A program made the translations under genes and the position numbers. The notes under the pieces are model-generated. The model did not search any database. It was not told the origin of the DNA and worked only from the letters and a program-made list of their open reading frames with translations. Positions 52,578 to 61,404 of a stretch of DNA of 64,000 nucleotides are shown one piece after another (position 1 is the first letter of the stretch; each line of letters begins with the position of its first letter). Source of the stretch: Bacillus sp. Marseille-Q1617 (GTDB taxonomy: Bacteria > Bacillota > Bacilli > Bacillales > Bacillaceae_B); assembly GCF_903645295.1 (NCBI RefSeq), contig NZ_CAHJXM010000003.1, positions 1 to 64,000 of the forward strand, in the 5' to 3' direction.

Positions 52578-52618
52578 TTATTCCATCAGTTAATATAGAA
52601 GGAGAGAGGGGGGATACC

Positions 52619-54391
52619 GTGAATTCAGTCATAACTAATAAATTGGCTTTACTGCCCAGCCAGCCTGGATGCTACCTGATGAAAGACAGGCAGGGTACAA
52701 TTATTTATGTCGGTAAGGCAAAAGTGTTGAAAAATCGGGTCCGTTCTTATTTCACAGGTTCTCATGATGCAAAAACACAGAGGCTTGTGGGGGAAATAGA
52801 AGACTTTGAATATATCATGACTTCCTCGGACCTGGAAGCTCTTGTGCTCGAGATGAATCTGATTAAAAAATATGATCCGAAATACAACGTGATGCTGAAG
52901 GATGACAAAAGCTATCCTTTCATAAAATTGACTAATGAACGTCACCCCCGCTTAATTACGACCCGGAAGGTGCAGCGGGGAAAAGGGAAGTACTTCGGGC
53001 CATATCCGAATGTCGGTGCAGCAAATGAAACGAAAAAACTCCTCGACCGCCTTTATCCATTGCGAAAATGTACAACCATGCCAGACAGAGTCTGTCTCTA
53101 TTATCATATGGGTCAATGCCTCGCCCCTTGTGTGAAGGAAGTGAGCAAGGATACGTACAGGGAAATGACCGATGAAATTGCCAGATTCTTAAACGGGGGA
53201 TACAAAGAAATCAAGAATGAACTTTCCGAAAAAATGAAGGAAGCTTCTGAAAACCTTGAGTTTGAGCGGGCAAAGGAATTCCGTGATCAAATCCTTCATA
53301 TAGAAGCAACGATGGAAAAACAGAAGATGACGATGACGGATTTTACCGACCGTGATGTGTTCGGTTTTGCGGTTGATAAAGGATGGATGTGTGTACAGGT
53401 GTTTTTTGTGAGGCAGGGGAAGTTGATTGAACGGGACGTTTCTCTGTTTCCGCTGTACAACGAACCGGAAGATGAATTTCTTACGTTTTTGGGCCAGTTT
53501 TATTCAAAAGCAAACCATTTCAAACCGAGAGAAATCTTTCTGCCCGAATCAATCGATGAAGAACTCGCTATGAAACTCCTTGAAGTGAAGGTCACGCAGC
53601 CAAAGAGAGGCAAGAAGAAAGAGCTGGTGAAATTAGCGGAAAAAAATGCCAAGCAGGCGCTTGATGAGAAATTCGCCTTGATCGAGCGGGACGAAGAGAG
53701 AACGATCAAAGCGATCGAAAGACTGGGCGAACAGATGGGGATTTACACCCCATTCAGGATCGAAGCTTTTGACAACTCAAATATACAAGGCTCGGCCCCT
53801 GTGTCGGCAATGATTGTATTCATAGACGGAAAGCCTGCAAAGAAAGAATACCGTAAATACAAAATAAAGACCGTCAAAGGTCCGGATGATTATGAATCCA
53901 TGCGCGAAGTGGTGAGAAGAAGGTATTCAAGAGTATTGAAAGACGGACTCCCGCTTCCTGACCTCATCATCATCGACGGAGGGAAAGGCCAAATCGAAGC
54001 GGCCCGTGAAGTGCTGGAAAATGAATTGGGACTTGATATACCCTTGGGCGGTCTCGCGAAGGACGATAAACACCAGACATCGGAACTCCTATACGGGAAT
54101 CCATTGCAGATCGTGCCGCTCGAAAAACGCAGCCAGGAATTTTACCTGCTGCAGCGGATCCAGGACGAAGTCCACCGGTTTGCCATCACATTCCACCGCC
54201 AGCTCCGCGGAAAGGGTGCATTCCAGTCCATTCTTGATGAAATCGACGGGATCGGACCGAAGCGGAAGAAGCAGCTTCTGAAGCATTTCGGTTCCATGAA
54301 GAAGATGAAGGAAGCAACGGTGGTAGAATTTCAGGATATCGGGATTCCGGAAGCAGTGGCGAAGGTTTTGCGTGAGAAACTGCAGGAATAG
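52619..54391 (+). CDS. uvrC: Excinuclease ABC subunit C
   Basis: UvrC (590 residues) makes both incisions in nucleotide excision repair. An N-terminal GIY-YIG nuclease covers about 13-90 ([20 protein letters not shown]). A Cys-rich motif [21 protein letters not shown] lies near 150-170, and a UVR domain near 200-235. The C-terminal RNase H-like nuclease begins about 375 ([28 protein letters not shown]), and tandem helix-hairpin-helix motifs sit at the end ([12 protein letters not shown]). The start is GTG 52619 behind GGGGGG. No LexA box was seen. Confidence 0.96.
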   Translation: MNSVITNKLALLPSQPGCYLMKDRQGTIIYVGKAKVLKNRVRSYFTGSHDAKTQRLVGEIEDFEYIMTSSDLEALVLEMNLIKKYDPKYNVMLKDDKSYPFIKLTNERHPRLITTRKVQRGKGKYFGPYPNVGAANETKKLLDRLYPLRKCTTMPDRVCLYYHMGQCLAPCVKEVSKDTYREMTDEIARFLNGGYKEIKNELSEKMKEASENLEFERAKEFRDQILHIEATMEKQKMTMTDFTDRDVFGFAVDKGWMCVQVFFVRQGKLIERDVSLFPLYNEPEDEFLTFLGQFYSKANHFKPREIFLPESIDEELAMKLLEVKVTQPKRGKKKELVKLAEKNAKQALDEKFALIERDEERTIKAIERLGEQMGIYTPFRIEAFDNSNIQGSAPVSAMIVFIDGKPAKKEYRKYKIKTVKGPDDYESMREVVRRRYSRVLKDGLPLPDLIIIDGGKGQIEAAREVLENELGLDIPLGGLAKDDKHQTSELLYGNPLQIVPLEKRSQEFYLLQRIQDEVHRFAITFHRQLRGKGAFQSILDEIDGIGPKRKKQLLKHFGSMKKMKEATVVEFQDIGIPEAVAKVLREKLQE

Positions 54392-54403
54392 GGTCCCCAG
54401 GAT

Positions 54404-54544
54404 AATTTTTGGCTCATTCGGGTGAAAGTTCGTTTCACTTGCTTTTCAGCTGAAGCTGAAAAGTCCCGGAAAAAAGAAGAGAGGCAGTCCCAAGCTTGCT
54501 TGGTTCCGCCTCTCTTCTTTTTTCCAGGAAATGAGCAAAAAATT
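54404..54544 (-). repeat. Cloverleaf-like element 2 (141 bp, three hairpins in an outer stem)
   Basis: Outer stem AATTTTTGGCTCATT (54404-54418) pairs with AATGAGCAAAAAATT. Inside: GTGAAA-GTTCG-TTTCAC (54422-54438), CTTTTCAGCT-GA-AGCTGAAAAG (54442-54463), and a long hairpin with arms GGAAAAAAGAAGAGAGGC (54468-54485) and GCCTCTCTTCTTTTTTCC (54508-54525), capped by CCAAGC-TT-GCTTGG. Read on the minus strand the order equals element 1. It begins 13 bases after the uvrC stop. Confidence 0.85.
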
Positions 54545-54571
54545 AAAAGGAAAAATTCTTGAAAAAACTCA

Positions 54572-54600
54572 TTGCTTCCATTTTTTTCGTGTGCTATAAT
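54572..54600 (+). promoter_or_regulatory. lysC promoter
   Basis: TTGCTT at 54572-54577, 17 bp, TATAAT at 54595-54600, upstream of the lysine riboswitch. Confidence 0.82.
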
Positions 54601-54635
54601 TATCGATAATTTAAAACATTATCACTTTAAATAGT

Positions 54636-54884
54636 GGTGATAGAGGTGCGAGCTTCAAGAGTACAGGCAAAGAGGAGTATGGGCTCTGTTGAGATGTCTG
54701 GAAAGGGGAGATTCGCCGAAGTGGTGTTAGGCTCATACTAATTCCGCTGGTCCTGCGTTTAAGAAATGCAGGATTGTCAAGATGAATCAATCTTGGAGAG
54801 CTATCTCACAATGCCGATGAACGACTCAGTATTATTACTCTAAGTTCATAAAGCAATGAGATATCCGTCTCATTGCTTTTTTTG
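54636..54884 (+). promoter_or_regulatory. Lysine riboswitch (L box)
   Basis: Aptamer about 54636-54809, closed by GGTGATAG / CTATCTCAC (P1). It has the conserved AGAGGTGCGAGCTTCAAGAGTA stretch (split at 54641-54662), GGAAAGGGGAGATTCGCCGAAG around 54700-54722, and CTTGGAGAGCTATC at the end. The expression platform is the terminator AAAGCAATGAG-ATATCCGT-CTCATTGCTTTTTTT (54850-54883). Lysine binding favours termination. The following 54885-55009 shows only the ribosome binding site. Confidence 0.96.
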
Positions 54885-55009
54885 TTATCAGGCATGAGAC
54901 TGCAGGTGTTTAGATCATTCAGCCGGCAGCGGGATTTGTGCAGTAGTCAGATGATTCTCTTCAGAAAAAAGATTCCATTTCTACACTCAAAGAGAAAGAA
55001 GGAGAAGCT

Positions 55010-56248
55010 GTGAGTATTATCGTTCAAAAATTCGGTGGAACATCAGTAGGTTCTGTTGAAAAAATTCAAAATGTTGCGTCAAGAATTTTGGAGGAGAAGA
55101 ATCGGGGAAATGATGTGGTGGTTGTCGTGTCCGCAATGGGGAAAACAACTGATACATTAGTCGGTTTAGCAAGGGAAATCACTTCTCACCCAAGCAAAAG
55201 AGAAATGGATATGCTTTTATCCACGGGCGAACAAGTGACAATCTCTCTCTTGACGATGGCATTGCTGCAAGCCGGTCAGGAGGCCATTTCGTATACTGGC
55301 TGGCAGGCCGGGATCGAGACAGAATCCGTTCATAGCAATGCACGCATCACCAATATCCATACCGAGAAAATGACAACACAGCTTCAAGGCGGAAAAGTCG
55401 TGATTGTAGCTGGGTTCCAAGGAATGACGCCATCCGGTGAAATCACCACACTAGGACGCGGGGGATCCGATACGACAGCTGTGGCAATCGCTGCTGCGTT
55501 GAAAGCTGACCGCTGTGATATTTATACGGACGTCGACGGCGTCTATACGTCTGACCCGCGTTATATTGAAGGTGCACGAAAACTGCCTTCCATCTCGTAT
55601 GATGAAATGCTGGAACTCGCCAATTTAGGTGCAGGTGTCCTGCATCCGCGGGCGGTTGAATTTGCAAAGAATTATCAAATCCCATTAGAAGTGAGATCGA
55701 GCCTTGAAAAAGTGGAAGGTACGTATATTGAGGAGGAAGCAAGCATGGAACAGAATTTAGTGGTAAGAGGTGTCGCATTCGAAGACGAAATTGTACGGGT
55801 GACTGTGTTTGGACTCGGAAATGCCCTGACAGGCTTGTCATCAGTATTCACCACCCTTGCTAAAAATCATTTGAACGTGGACATCATCATCCAGAGCCAG
55901 ACAGACCGTAATACCACGAATCTATCTTTTTCAATCAAGGAACATGACCTGGATGATGCATTGGCTGTATTGGAAAAGAACCAGGGAGAACTGGGCTTCA
56001 CTCATATCGAACATGAACGCGACCTTGCCAAGGTATCCATTGTCGGATCCGGGATGATTTCAAACCCGGGAGTGGCTGCAGAAATGTTCGAGGTCCTGGC
56101 TCAAAATGATATTGTCGTCAAAATGGTCAGTACGTCTGAAATCAAAGTGTCGGCTGTGGTCGATCAGGAAAATATGCAGAAAGCTGCCGGAGTCTTACAT
56201 ACGGCGTTCAAATTGGATGCCGTCCAAGTTGAAGAAGTGACGCTTTAA
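55010..56248 (+). CDS. lysC: Aspartokinase II, alpha subunit
   Basis: Lysine-sensitive aspartokinase (412 residues) phosphorylates aspartate at the entry to lysine, threonine and methionine synthesis. The kinase domain covers about 1-245 (KFGGTSVGSVEKI at the N-terminus, GRGGSDTTAVAIAAAL, DVDGVYTSDPR). Two ACT domains cover about 260-405 (VSIVGSGMISNPGVAAEMF). The start is GTG 55010 behind AGAAGGAG. An internal start within the gene makes the beta subunit. Confidence 0.97.
   Translation: MSIIVQKFGGTSVGSVEKIQNVASRILEEKNRGNDVVVVVSAMGKTTDTLVGLAREITSHPSKREMDMLLSTGEQVTISLLTMALLQAGQEAISYTGWQAGIETESVHSNARITNIHTEKMTTQLQGGKVVIVAGFQGMTPSGEITTLGRGGSDTTAVAIAAALKADRCDIYTDVDGVYTSDPRYIEGARKLPSISYDEMLELANLGAGVLHPRAVEFAKNYQIPLEVRSSLEKVEGTYIEEEASMEQNLVVRGVAFEDEIVRVTVFGLGNALTGLSSVFTTLAKNHLNVDIIIQSQTDRNTTNLSFSIKEHDLDDALAVLEKNQGELGFTHIEHERDLAKVSIVGSGMISNPGVAAEMFEVLAQNDIVVKMVSTSEIKVSAVVDQENMQKAAGVLHTAFKLDAVQVEEVTL
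55745..56248 (+). CDS. lysC: Aspartokinase II, beta subunit (internal in-frame start)
   Basis: ATG 55745 is preceded by AGGAGGA (55731-55737) with 7 bases between, inside lysC. It would give a 167-residue ACT-domain protein beginning MEQNLVVRG. B. subtilis aspartokinase II is known to make its beta subunit from the same kind of internal start, at the equivalent MEQNLIV. Confidence 0.82.
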   Translation: MEQNLVVRGVAFEDEIVRVTVFGLGNALTGLSSVFTTLAKNHLNVDIIIQSQTDRNTTNLSFSIKEHDLDDALAVLEKNQGELGFTHIEHERDLAKVSIVGSGMISNPGVAAEMFEVLAQNDIVVKMVSTSEIKVSAVVDQENMQKAAGVLHTAFKLDAVQVEEVTL

Positions 56249-56253
56249 CCAAC

Positions 56254-56291
56254 AAAGGGTTGACTCCTCATCCGGAGTCAACCCTTTTCAT
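56254..56291. terminator. Bidirectional terminator between lysC and yslB
   Basis: AAAGGGTTGACTCC-TCATC-CGGAGTCAACCCTTTTC. Confidence 0.92.
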
Positions 56292-56314
56292 TCATCTATT
56301 TCGTTCGTGCCCAG

Positions 56315-56752
56315 CTATTCTACTTTATCTTTTTCATCCCAGCGAGCGGTGATCTTCACGGATTGATTACGTTTATGTATCTCGTCTGCAGCTTCAGTCG
56401 TGCATTTCTTTTGGAGCTGGATCTGCTCAGCAAGAAAACCGGCTTCCAATTTAAATGTAACATCTGACTTAAGTGATAAGCGTCTCTCAACAAACGAACC
56501 GCGCAATTCAAAGGTCATTTCGTTTTTCTTTTGTTCGACAACCGTCAGCGTTCCCCAGCCTGCCTCATCAAAAAAGGATGAGCATTCATCCATTGATTGA
56601 AGGGGAAATTTTCTGGAGAGCTGCTTGCCTCCCCAATATAAAATCTCGGGAGTGTGCTTTCCTAAAATATCCGGAAGCAGGATGTCCCTTATCATTTCAT
56701 AGCCGAAAATTGGAACGGTTGGTTCATAGATTTCTTCTTTTTTCTGTTCCAA
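56315..56752 (-). CDS. yslB: YslB family protein (DUF2507)
   Basis: A 145-residue soluble protein of the YslB/DUF2507 family, in the NO-signalling/4-vinyl-reductase-like fold group. Conserved segments are PTVPIFGYEMIRDILLPDILG and ILYWGGKQLSRKFPL. The cofactor or ligand is unknown. The start is TTG 56752 (AGAGGGG upstream). It is convergent with lysC and divergent from sdhC, as in B. subtilis. Confidence 0.88.
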   Translation of the reverse strand: MEQKKEEIYEPTVPIFGYEMIRDILLPDILGKHTPEILYWGGKQLSRKFPLQSMDECSSFFDEAGWGTLTVVEQKKNEMTFELRGSFVERRLSLKSDVTFKLEAGFLAEQIQLQKKCTTEAADEIHKRNQSVKITARWDEKDKVE

Positions 56753-56954
56753 GTAAATCCCCTCTTTCTATAAAACTATTATATACATGAAAGGAAGAAT
56801 TATCATCCCAAACATGTAAAATGAAAGTTGGGATATTTTGGCGGTATAATGTTTTTGTTTAATAATTAGAATTTTCAAACTTTTAAACACATATTTAGTC
56901 AGTTTTTTTCTTTATCTTTATATTAAAAATATTTTAGCGATATTGTCGAATTTA

Positions 56955-56996
56955 TGTATACGTTTTCTTGACGCTTACACTCTATGGGAGTAAAAT
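56955..56996 (+). promoter_or_regulatory. sdhCAB promoter with weak cre-like site
   Basis: TTGACG at 56968-56973, 17 bp, TAAAAT at 56991-56996. TGTATACGTTTTCT (56955-56968) abuts the -35 and matches cre with two mismatches. The leader is about 97 nt. The 56753-56954 stretch is AT-rich and shows nothing else I can assign. Confidence 0.6.
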
Positions 56997-57099
56997 GAAA
57001 CTTGTCACATAATTGTTACAACATAAAATATGTATCGTAGTCTAATGAATATGTTGGTTAGAAAACGGCCTCATATTTTATGATTAAGGGGGGTAAATC

Positions 57100-57708
57100 A
57101 TGGCTGGAAATCGAGAATTCAATTATCGCAGGCTTCATTCATTACTAGGTGTTATTCCAGTTGGATTATTTTTAACTCAGCATTTAGTCGTGAACCATTT
57201 TGCAACAGGCGGGGAAGAATCATTTAATCAAGCGGCACATTTTATGGAAAGTCTGCCTTTCCGCTATTTCCTTGAAATCTTTATCATCTTCCTACCATTG
57301 TATTTCCATGCGATCTATGGAATTTACATTGCGTTCACATCTAAGAATAACGCCACCAAGTACGGTTATTTCCGTAACTGGATGTTCCTGCTTCAGCGTG
57401 TTTCAGGGGTAATCACATTTATCTTTGTGACCTGGCATGTATGGGAAACAAGGGTTGCTGCCGCATTTGGAGCGGAAGTGAACTTTCAAATGATGGAGAA
57501 CATTTTATCTAATCCATTCATGCTTGTGTTTTATGTTATTGGTGTACTTTCAACGATTTTTCACTTTGCCAATGGCATATGGTCATTCTTGGTAAGCTGG
57601 GGAATCACCGTTTCACCGCGTTCTCAATTAATAGCTACATATGTAACGATCGGAATATTTGTAGCGTTATCAGTAGTTGGTATGCGCGCAATCTTCGCAT
57701 TCGTATAA
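57100..57708 (+). CDS. sdhC: Succinate dehydrogenase cytochrome b558 subunit
   Basis: SdhC (202 residues), the membrane anchor of complex II with two haems b. It has five membrane segments. His13, His28, His70, His113 and His155 are all present, the positions known as haem ligands or nearby in B. subtilis SdhC. AAGGGGGG precedes ATG 57100. First gene of sdhCAB. Confidence 0.96.
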   Translation: MAGNREFNYRRLHSLLGVIPVGLFLTQHLVVNHFATGGEESFNQAAHFMESLPFRYFLEIFIIFLPLYFHAIYGIYIAFTSKNNATKYGYFRNWMFLLQRVSGVITFIFVTWHVWETRVAAAFGAEVNFQMMENILSNPFMLVFYVIGVLSTIFHFANGIWSFLVSWGITVSPRSQLIATYVTIGIFVALSVVGMRAIFAFV

Positions 57709-57775
57709 GAGAAGAAAATATAGAAGTCTGATAGAAATCAGCTGGCAACTTTGGTAGGAAAAGGAGTGAGTCACG

Positions 57776-59539
57776 ATGAGTAAAGGCAAAATCATTGTAG
57801 TCGGCGGCGGATTAGCCGGCTTGATGGCCACAATCAAAGCAGCAGAAGTTGGAGCGGAAGTAGATTTATTCTCACTTGTACCCGTTAAACGTTCCCACTC
57901 TGTCTGTGCTCAAGGTGGTATTAATGGAGCCGTAAACACGAAAGGGGAAGGGGATTCTCCTTGGGAACATTTTGATGATACTGTGTACGGAGGGGACTTC
58001 TTAGCGAATCAGCCTCCGGTTCAAGCGATGACAGAAGCAGCACCGGGAATTATCCACCTGCTTGACCGTATGGGGGTTATGTTCAACCGTACACCGGAAG
58101 GACTGCTTGATTTCCGTCGTTTTGGAGGAACTCAGCATCACCGTACTGCGTTTGCCGGTGCGACAACAGGGCAGCAGCTTCTTTATGCGTTGGACGAGCA
58201 GGTCCGCCGTCATGAAGTAGCAGGTCTTGTGAACAAATATGAAGGATGGGAATTCCTCGGAGTGATCGTCGATGACGAGGGAGTTGCACGAGGAATCGTT
58301 GCCCAAAACCTTCAAACCATGGAAATTAAATCATTTGCAGCAGACGCTGTGATCATGGCGACAGGTGGACCAGGAATTATCTTCGGTAAGTCCACCAACT
58401 CTGTCATCAATACCGGATCTGCGGCATCCATCGTTTATCAGCAAGGTGCCTACTATGCAAACGGGGAGTTCATCCAAATTCACCCGACAGCAATTCCGGG
58501 AGACGACAAACTGCGCCTGATGAGTGAATCTGCACGTGGTGAAGGCGGACGGGTATGGACGTATAAAGATGGTAAGCCTTGGTACTTCCTTGAAGAAAAG
58601 TATCCGGCATATGGAAACCTGGTACCTCGTGATATCGCAACGCGTGAAATCTTCGACGTCTGCGTAAATCAGAAGCTTGGTATCAATGGTGAGAACATGG
58701 TATACCTTGATTTATCTCATAAAGATTCCAAAGAACTTGACATCAAACTTGGCGGAATCATTGAAATCTATGAAAAATTCATGGGTGATGACCCGCGTAA
58801 AGTACCGATGAAAATTTTCCCTGCCGTTCACTATTCAATGGGTGGACTATGGGTTGATTACGATCAAATGACTAATATACCTGGTCTGTTTGCAGCTGGT
58901 GAGTGCGATTATTCCCAGCATGGTGCAAACCGTTTGGGGGCTAACTCCTTACTATCAGCAATTTATGGAGGTATGGTTGCAGGCCCTAACGCTGTGAAGT
59001 ATATTTCCGGACTTGAGAAATCAGTCGAAAGCGTACCTTCTTCTGTATTCGACCGCTATGTTAAGCAAGAAGAAGAAAAGTGGAATAACATCATGTCCAT
59101 GAATGGTACTGAAAATGCATACGTGATCCACAAAGAGCTTGGTGAATGGATGACAGATAACGTAACGGTTGTACGTCATAATGACAAGCTGAAAGAAACA
59201 GATGCCAAAATTGTTGAGCTGATGGAGCGCTATAAAAATATCAATATCAATGATACGGCTAAATGGAGTAACCAAGGGGCTATGTTTACCCGTCAGCTGT
59301 GGAATATGCTGCAGCTTGCGCGTGTCATCACGATTGGGGCACTTAACCGTAATGAAAGCCGCGGCGCACATTATAAGCCGGAATTCCCTGATCGTAACGA
59401 TGAGGAGTTCCTGAAAACGACTATGGCAAAATATAACGCATCCACGAATTCACCTGAATTCCATTATGAAGATGTCGATACATCCATGATCGCACCTCGT
59501 AAGCGCGACTATTCTAAGAGTAAAGGGGGAAATAAATGA
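57776..59539 (+). CDS. sdhA: Succinate dehydrogenase flavoprotein subunit
   Basis: SdhA (587 residues) oxidises succinate to fumarate. The FAD-binding motif is IVVGGGLAGLMATIKAAE at the N-terminus. The covalent-FAD His lies in RSHSVCAQGGINGAVN. The catalytic segments are IQIHPTAIPG and SARGEGGRVW, and HYSMGGLWVDYDQMTNIPGLFAAGECDYSQHGANRLG is the capping and FAD region. The stop overlaps or abuts the sdhB start (ATGATG). Confidence 0.97.
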   Translation: MSKGKIIVVGGGLAGLMATIKAAEVGAEVDLFSLVPVKRSHSVCAQGGINGAVNTKGEGDSPWEHFDDTVYGGDFLANQPPVQAMTEAAPGIIHLLDRMGVMFNRTPEGLLDFRRFGGTQHHRTAFAGATTGQQLLYALDEQVRRHEVAGLVNKYEGWEFLGVIVDDEGVARGIVAQNLQTMEIKSFAADAVIMATGGPGIIFGKSTNSVINTGSAASIVYQQGAYYANGEFIQIHPTAIPGDDKLRLMSESARGEGGRVWTYKDGKPWYFLEEKYPAYGNLVPRDIATREIFDVCVNQKLGINGENMVYLDLSHKDSKELDIKLGGIIEIYEKFMGDDPRKVPMKIFPAVHYSMGGLWVDYDQMTNIPGLFAAGECDYSQHGANRLGANSLLSAIYGGMVAGPNAVKYISGLEKSVESVPSSVFDRYVKQEEEKWNNIMSMNGTENAYVIHKELGEWMTDNVTVVRHNDKLKETDAKIVELMERYKNININDTAKWSNQGAMFTRQLWNMLQLARVITIGALNRNESRGAHYKPEFPDRNDEEFLKTTMAKYNASTNSPEFHYEDVDTSMIAPRKRDYSKSKGGNK

Positions 59540-60306
59540 TGAGTGAAAATAAAAGAGTCCGTTTTATCATTACTCGTCAAGACAGCCCGGAAACAGCCCC
59601 TTATGAAGAAGAGTTTGATTTAGCTCATCGTCCGAATATGAACGTGATTTCCGCTCTTATGGAAATCCGCCGTAACCCTGTCAATGCAAAAGGGGAAGCG
59701 ACTACGCCGATCAACTGGGACATGAACTGCCTCGAGGAAGTCTGCGGTGCTTGTTCAATGGTCATTAACGGGAAGCCGAGACAATCTTGTACGGCTCTTG
59801 TCGATCAGCTTGAACAGCCGATCCGCCTGGCGCCTATGAAGACATTCCCGGTCGTGCGCGACTTGCAGGTCGACCGCAGCCGGATGTTTGACAGCCTGAA
59901 AAAGGTAAAGGCTTGGATTCCAATCGACGGCACATACGATCTGGGACCTGGTCCGCGTATGCCGGAGAAGAAACGTCAATGGGCGTATGAATTATCCAAA
60001 TGCATGACGTGCGGTGTATGCTTGGAAGCATGCCCTAACGTAAACAGCAAATCCGATTTCATCGGGCCTGCCCCGCTTTCCCAAGTCCGTCTTTTCAATG
60101 CGCATCCAACAGGTGCCATGAACAAAGACGAACGTCTGGAATCGATCATGGGAGACGGAGGTCTTGCCAACTGCGGTAACTCACAAAACTGCGTGCAATC
60201 TTGTCCAAAAGGTATCCCTTTGACAACATCAATCGCAGCACTGAACCGCGAAACATCCTTCCAAATGTTCAAAAACTTCTTCGGAAGCGACCATATGGTA
60301 GACTAA
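59539..60306 (+). CDS. sdhB: Succinate dehydrogenase iron-sulfur subunit
   Basis: SdhB (255 residues) carries three iron-sulfur clusters. The [2Fe-2S] ligands are CLEEVCGACS...C, and the [4Fe-4S] and [3Fe-4S] ligands are CMTCGVCLEACP and CGNSQNCVQSCPKG. Tandem ATGs lie at 59536 and 59539; the second gives MSENK like B. subtilis and is better spaced from AAGGGGG, but the first cannot be excluded. Last gene of the operon. Confidence 0.96.
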   Translation: MSENKRVRFIITRQDSPETAPYEEEFDLAHRPNMNVISALMEIRRNPVNAKGEATTPINWDMNCLEEVCGACSMVINGKPRQSCTALVDQLEQPIRLAPMKTFPVVRDLQVDRSRMFDSLKKVKAWIPIDGTYDLGPGPRMPEKKRQWAYELSKCMTCGVCLEACPNVNSKSDFIGPAPLSQVRLFNAHPTGAMNKDERLESIMGDGGLANCGNSQNCVQSCPKGIPLTTSIAALNRETSFQMFKNFFGSDHMVD

Positions 60307-60309
60307 TAA

Positions 60310-60343
60310 CAAAAGCACTTTCCTTCGGGGAAGTGCTTTTTTC
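60310..60343 (+). terminator. sdhCAB terminator
   Basis: AAAAGCACTTTCC-TTC-GGGGAAGTGCTTTTTT. Confidence 0.92.
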
Positions 60344-60390
60344 TTTCGTTTAAATTAAACAGGTCTTTAATATAGTCTGTTCGAAATCTC

Positions 60391-60486
60391 AGACCGTTTC
60401 TTTCCGCTGCAGGCATTTGCTTTCCGCGAGGAGGCTCACCAACCGCCCGCGGAAAGCGAAGTTTTGCACGGAAATCAATAGCGGTG
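60391..60486 (+). repeat. Composite repeat joining family 2 and family 1 ends
   Basis: Left part GACCGTTTCTTTCCGCTGCAGG...GCTTTCCGCG is the reverse complement of the family 2 right end. Right part (GAGGAGGCTCACC ... GGAAATCAATAGCGG) is the family 1 right end in direct orientation. The two join at CCGCG/GAGGAGG. Confidence 0.72.
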
Positions 60487-60616
60487 ATGAATGGAATCAA
60501 ATAAGTTTAGAAGTCGAGATAAGCTTCTCTATTTAGGGTTGCCTAAAAACAAATCCAAAATCAGAGTGGAGTGAGTATCTTGACGGTTTCGTTCATTTCA
60601 GGCGGCTCTCCGCTAA

Positions 60617-60660
60617 CCACGCGGAAAGCGAAGCCTTGCACGGAAATCAATAAGCGGTAT
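60617..60660 (+). repeat. Family 1 repeat remnant
   Basis: Right end only: CACGCGGAAAGCGAAGC, then TTGCACGGAAATCAATAAGCGG. The stretch 60487-60616 between the two repeat pieces shows no gene. Confidence 0.75.
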
Positions 60661-60723
60661 AAATGGATCAACCCATTGAGAAGTTTTTCGAGCTTAACGG
60701 TTTCTAAATCGAGAAAAAACAAT

Positions 60724-60756
60724 TATAATAAACAAAAAAGAATGAATATTCATTCA
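60724..60756 (+). promoter_or_regulatory. -10 element and FadR box of the thioesterase gene
   Basis: TATAAT at 60724-60729 (weak -35 TTTCTA 17 bp upstream). AGAATGAATATTCATTCA (60739-60756) matches the FadR operator TGAATGAMTANTCATTCA at 17 of 18 positions, overlapping the expected start point. Confidence 0.78.
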
Positions 60757-60786
60757 TTTAAAAACTGCTCATAAGGAGGACCCATT

Positions 60787-61257
60787 TTGAAACATATTAC
60801 ATACATTAAAGATATAGACACATGGCAAAAAGAATTTCATTTCTCCATAGAGGTAAAGGTTCGTTTTTCCGAGACGGATATGTTTGGACATTTGAATAAC
60901 ACGATTCCATTTACATATTTTGAGGAAGCGAGAACCGACTTTTTTAAATACAAAGGATTCATGCAGGATTGGGTAAGCCCTGATCATGATACGATTCCGG
61001 TTGTAGCAGATCTGCAGTGCGACTTCATGAAACAAGTATACTTCGGCGAACGACTGAATGTATTTGTCAAAGCAGCCAGTGTGGGTAATTCTTCAGTTGA
61101 TCTGCATTATATGGGCGTAAATGAAAAGCAAGATGTCTGCTTCGTTGGCAGAGGAACGATGGTACAGATTTCACGTAAGACGGGTAAAGGTGTTCCTTGG
61201 ACAGAAGAGATGAGAAAGAAATTTGACTGTCCTTCAGTCATGTCCCCATCATCTTAA
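60787..61257 (+). CDS. ysmA: Acyl-CoA thioesterase (hot-dog fold), ysmA position
   Basis: A 156-residue 4-hydroxybenzoyl-CoA thioesterase-type protein. The segment VKVRFSETDMFGHLNNTIPFTYFEEARTDFF carries the family's catalytic Asp and the D-x-F-G-H-x-N pattern. It presumably hydrolyses acyl-CoA. The start is TTG 60787 with AAGGAGGA 7 bases before. It lies between sdhB and gerE, the place of ysmA in B. subtilis. A FadR box upstream suggests control with fatty-acid degradation. Confidence 0.88.
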   Translation: MKHITYIKDIDTWQKEFHFSIEVKVRFSETDMFGHLNNTIPFTYFEEARTDFFKYKGFMQDWVSPDHDTIPVVADLQCDFMKQVYFGERLNVFVKAASVGNSSVDLHYMGVNEKQDVCFVGRGTMVQISRKTGKGVPWTEEMRKKFDCPSVMSPSS

Positions 61258-61310
61258 ATCGTGTGTGAATGAATCACTGCCTATTTTTTAATTTACTTCT
61301 TCTCTATGTC

Positions 61311-61338
61311 ACTCTAAACCGTACCTTCACATATGATA
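61311..61338 (+). promoter_or_regulatory. Sigma-K-type promoter of gerE
   Basis: -35 AC at 61311-61312, 17 bp, -10 CATATGATA (61330-61338), an exact CATANNNTA. gerE is a known sigma-K gene. Confidence 0.72.
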
Positions 61339-61404
61339 TTCTGACGACCGACAATACCCATCCCCGCGGTTTAAAGCTGGCGAAGGCAAGGAGGGTTACC
61401 ATAA

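Noticed and set aside
55443..55841. 132-codon minus-strand frame inside lysC
   Set aside because: A shadow of a strongly conserved gene, with no start signal.
56942..56949. TTGTCGAA upstream of sdhC as a Spo0A box
   Set aside because: A single 7-8-base match in AT-rich DNA is expected several times by chance in 64 kb, with no second box nearby.
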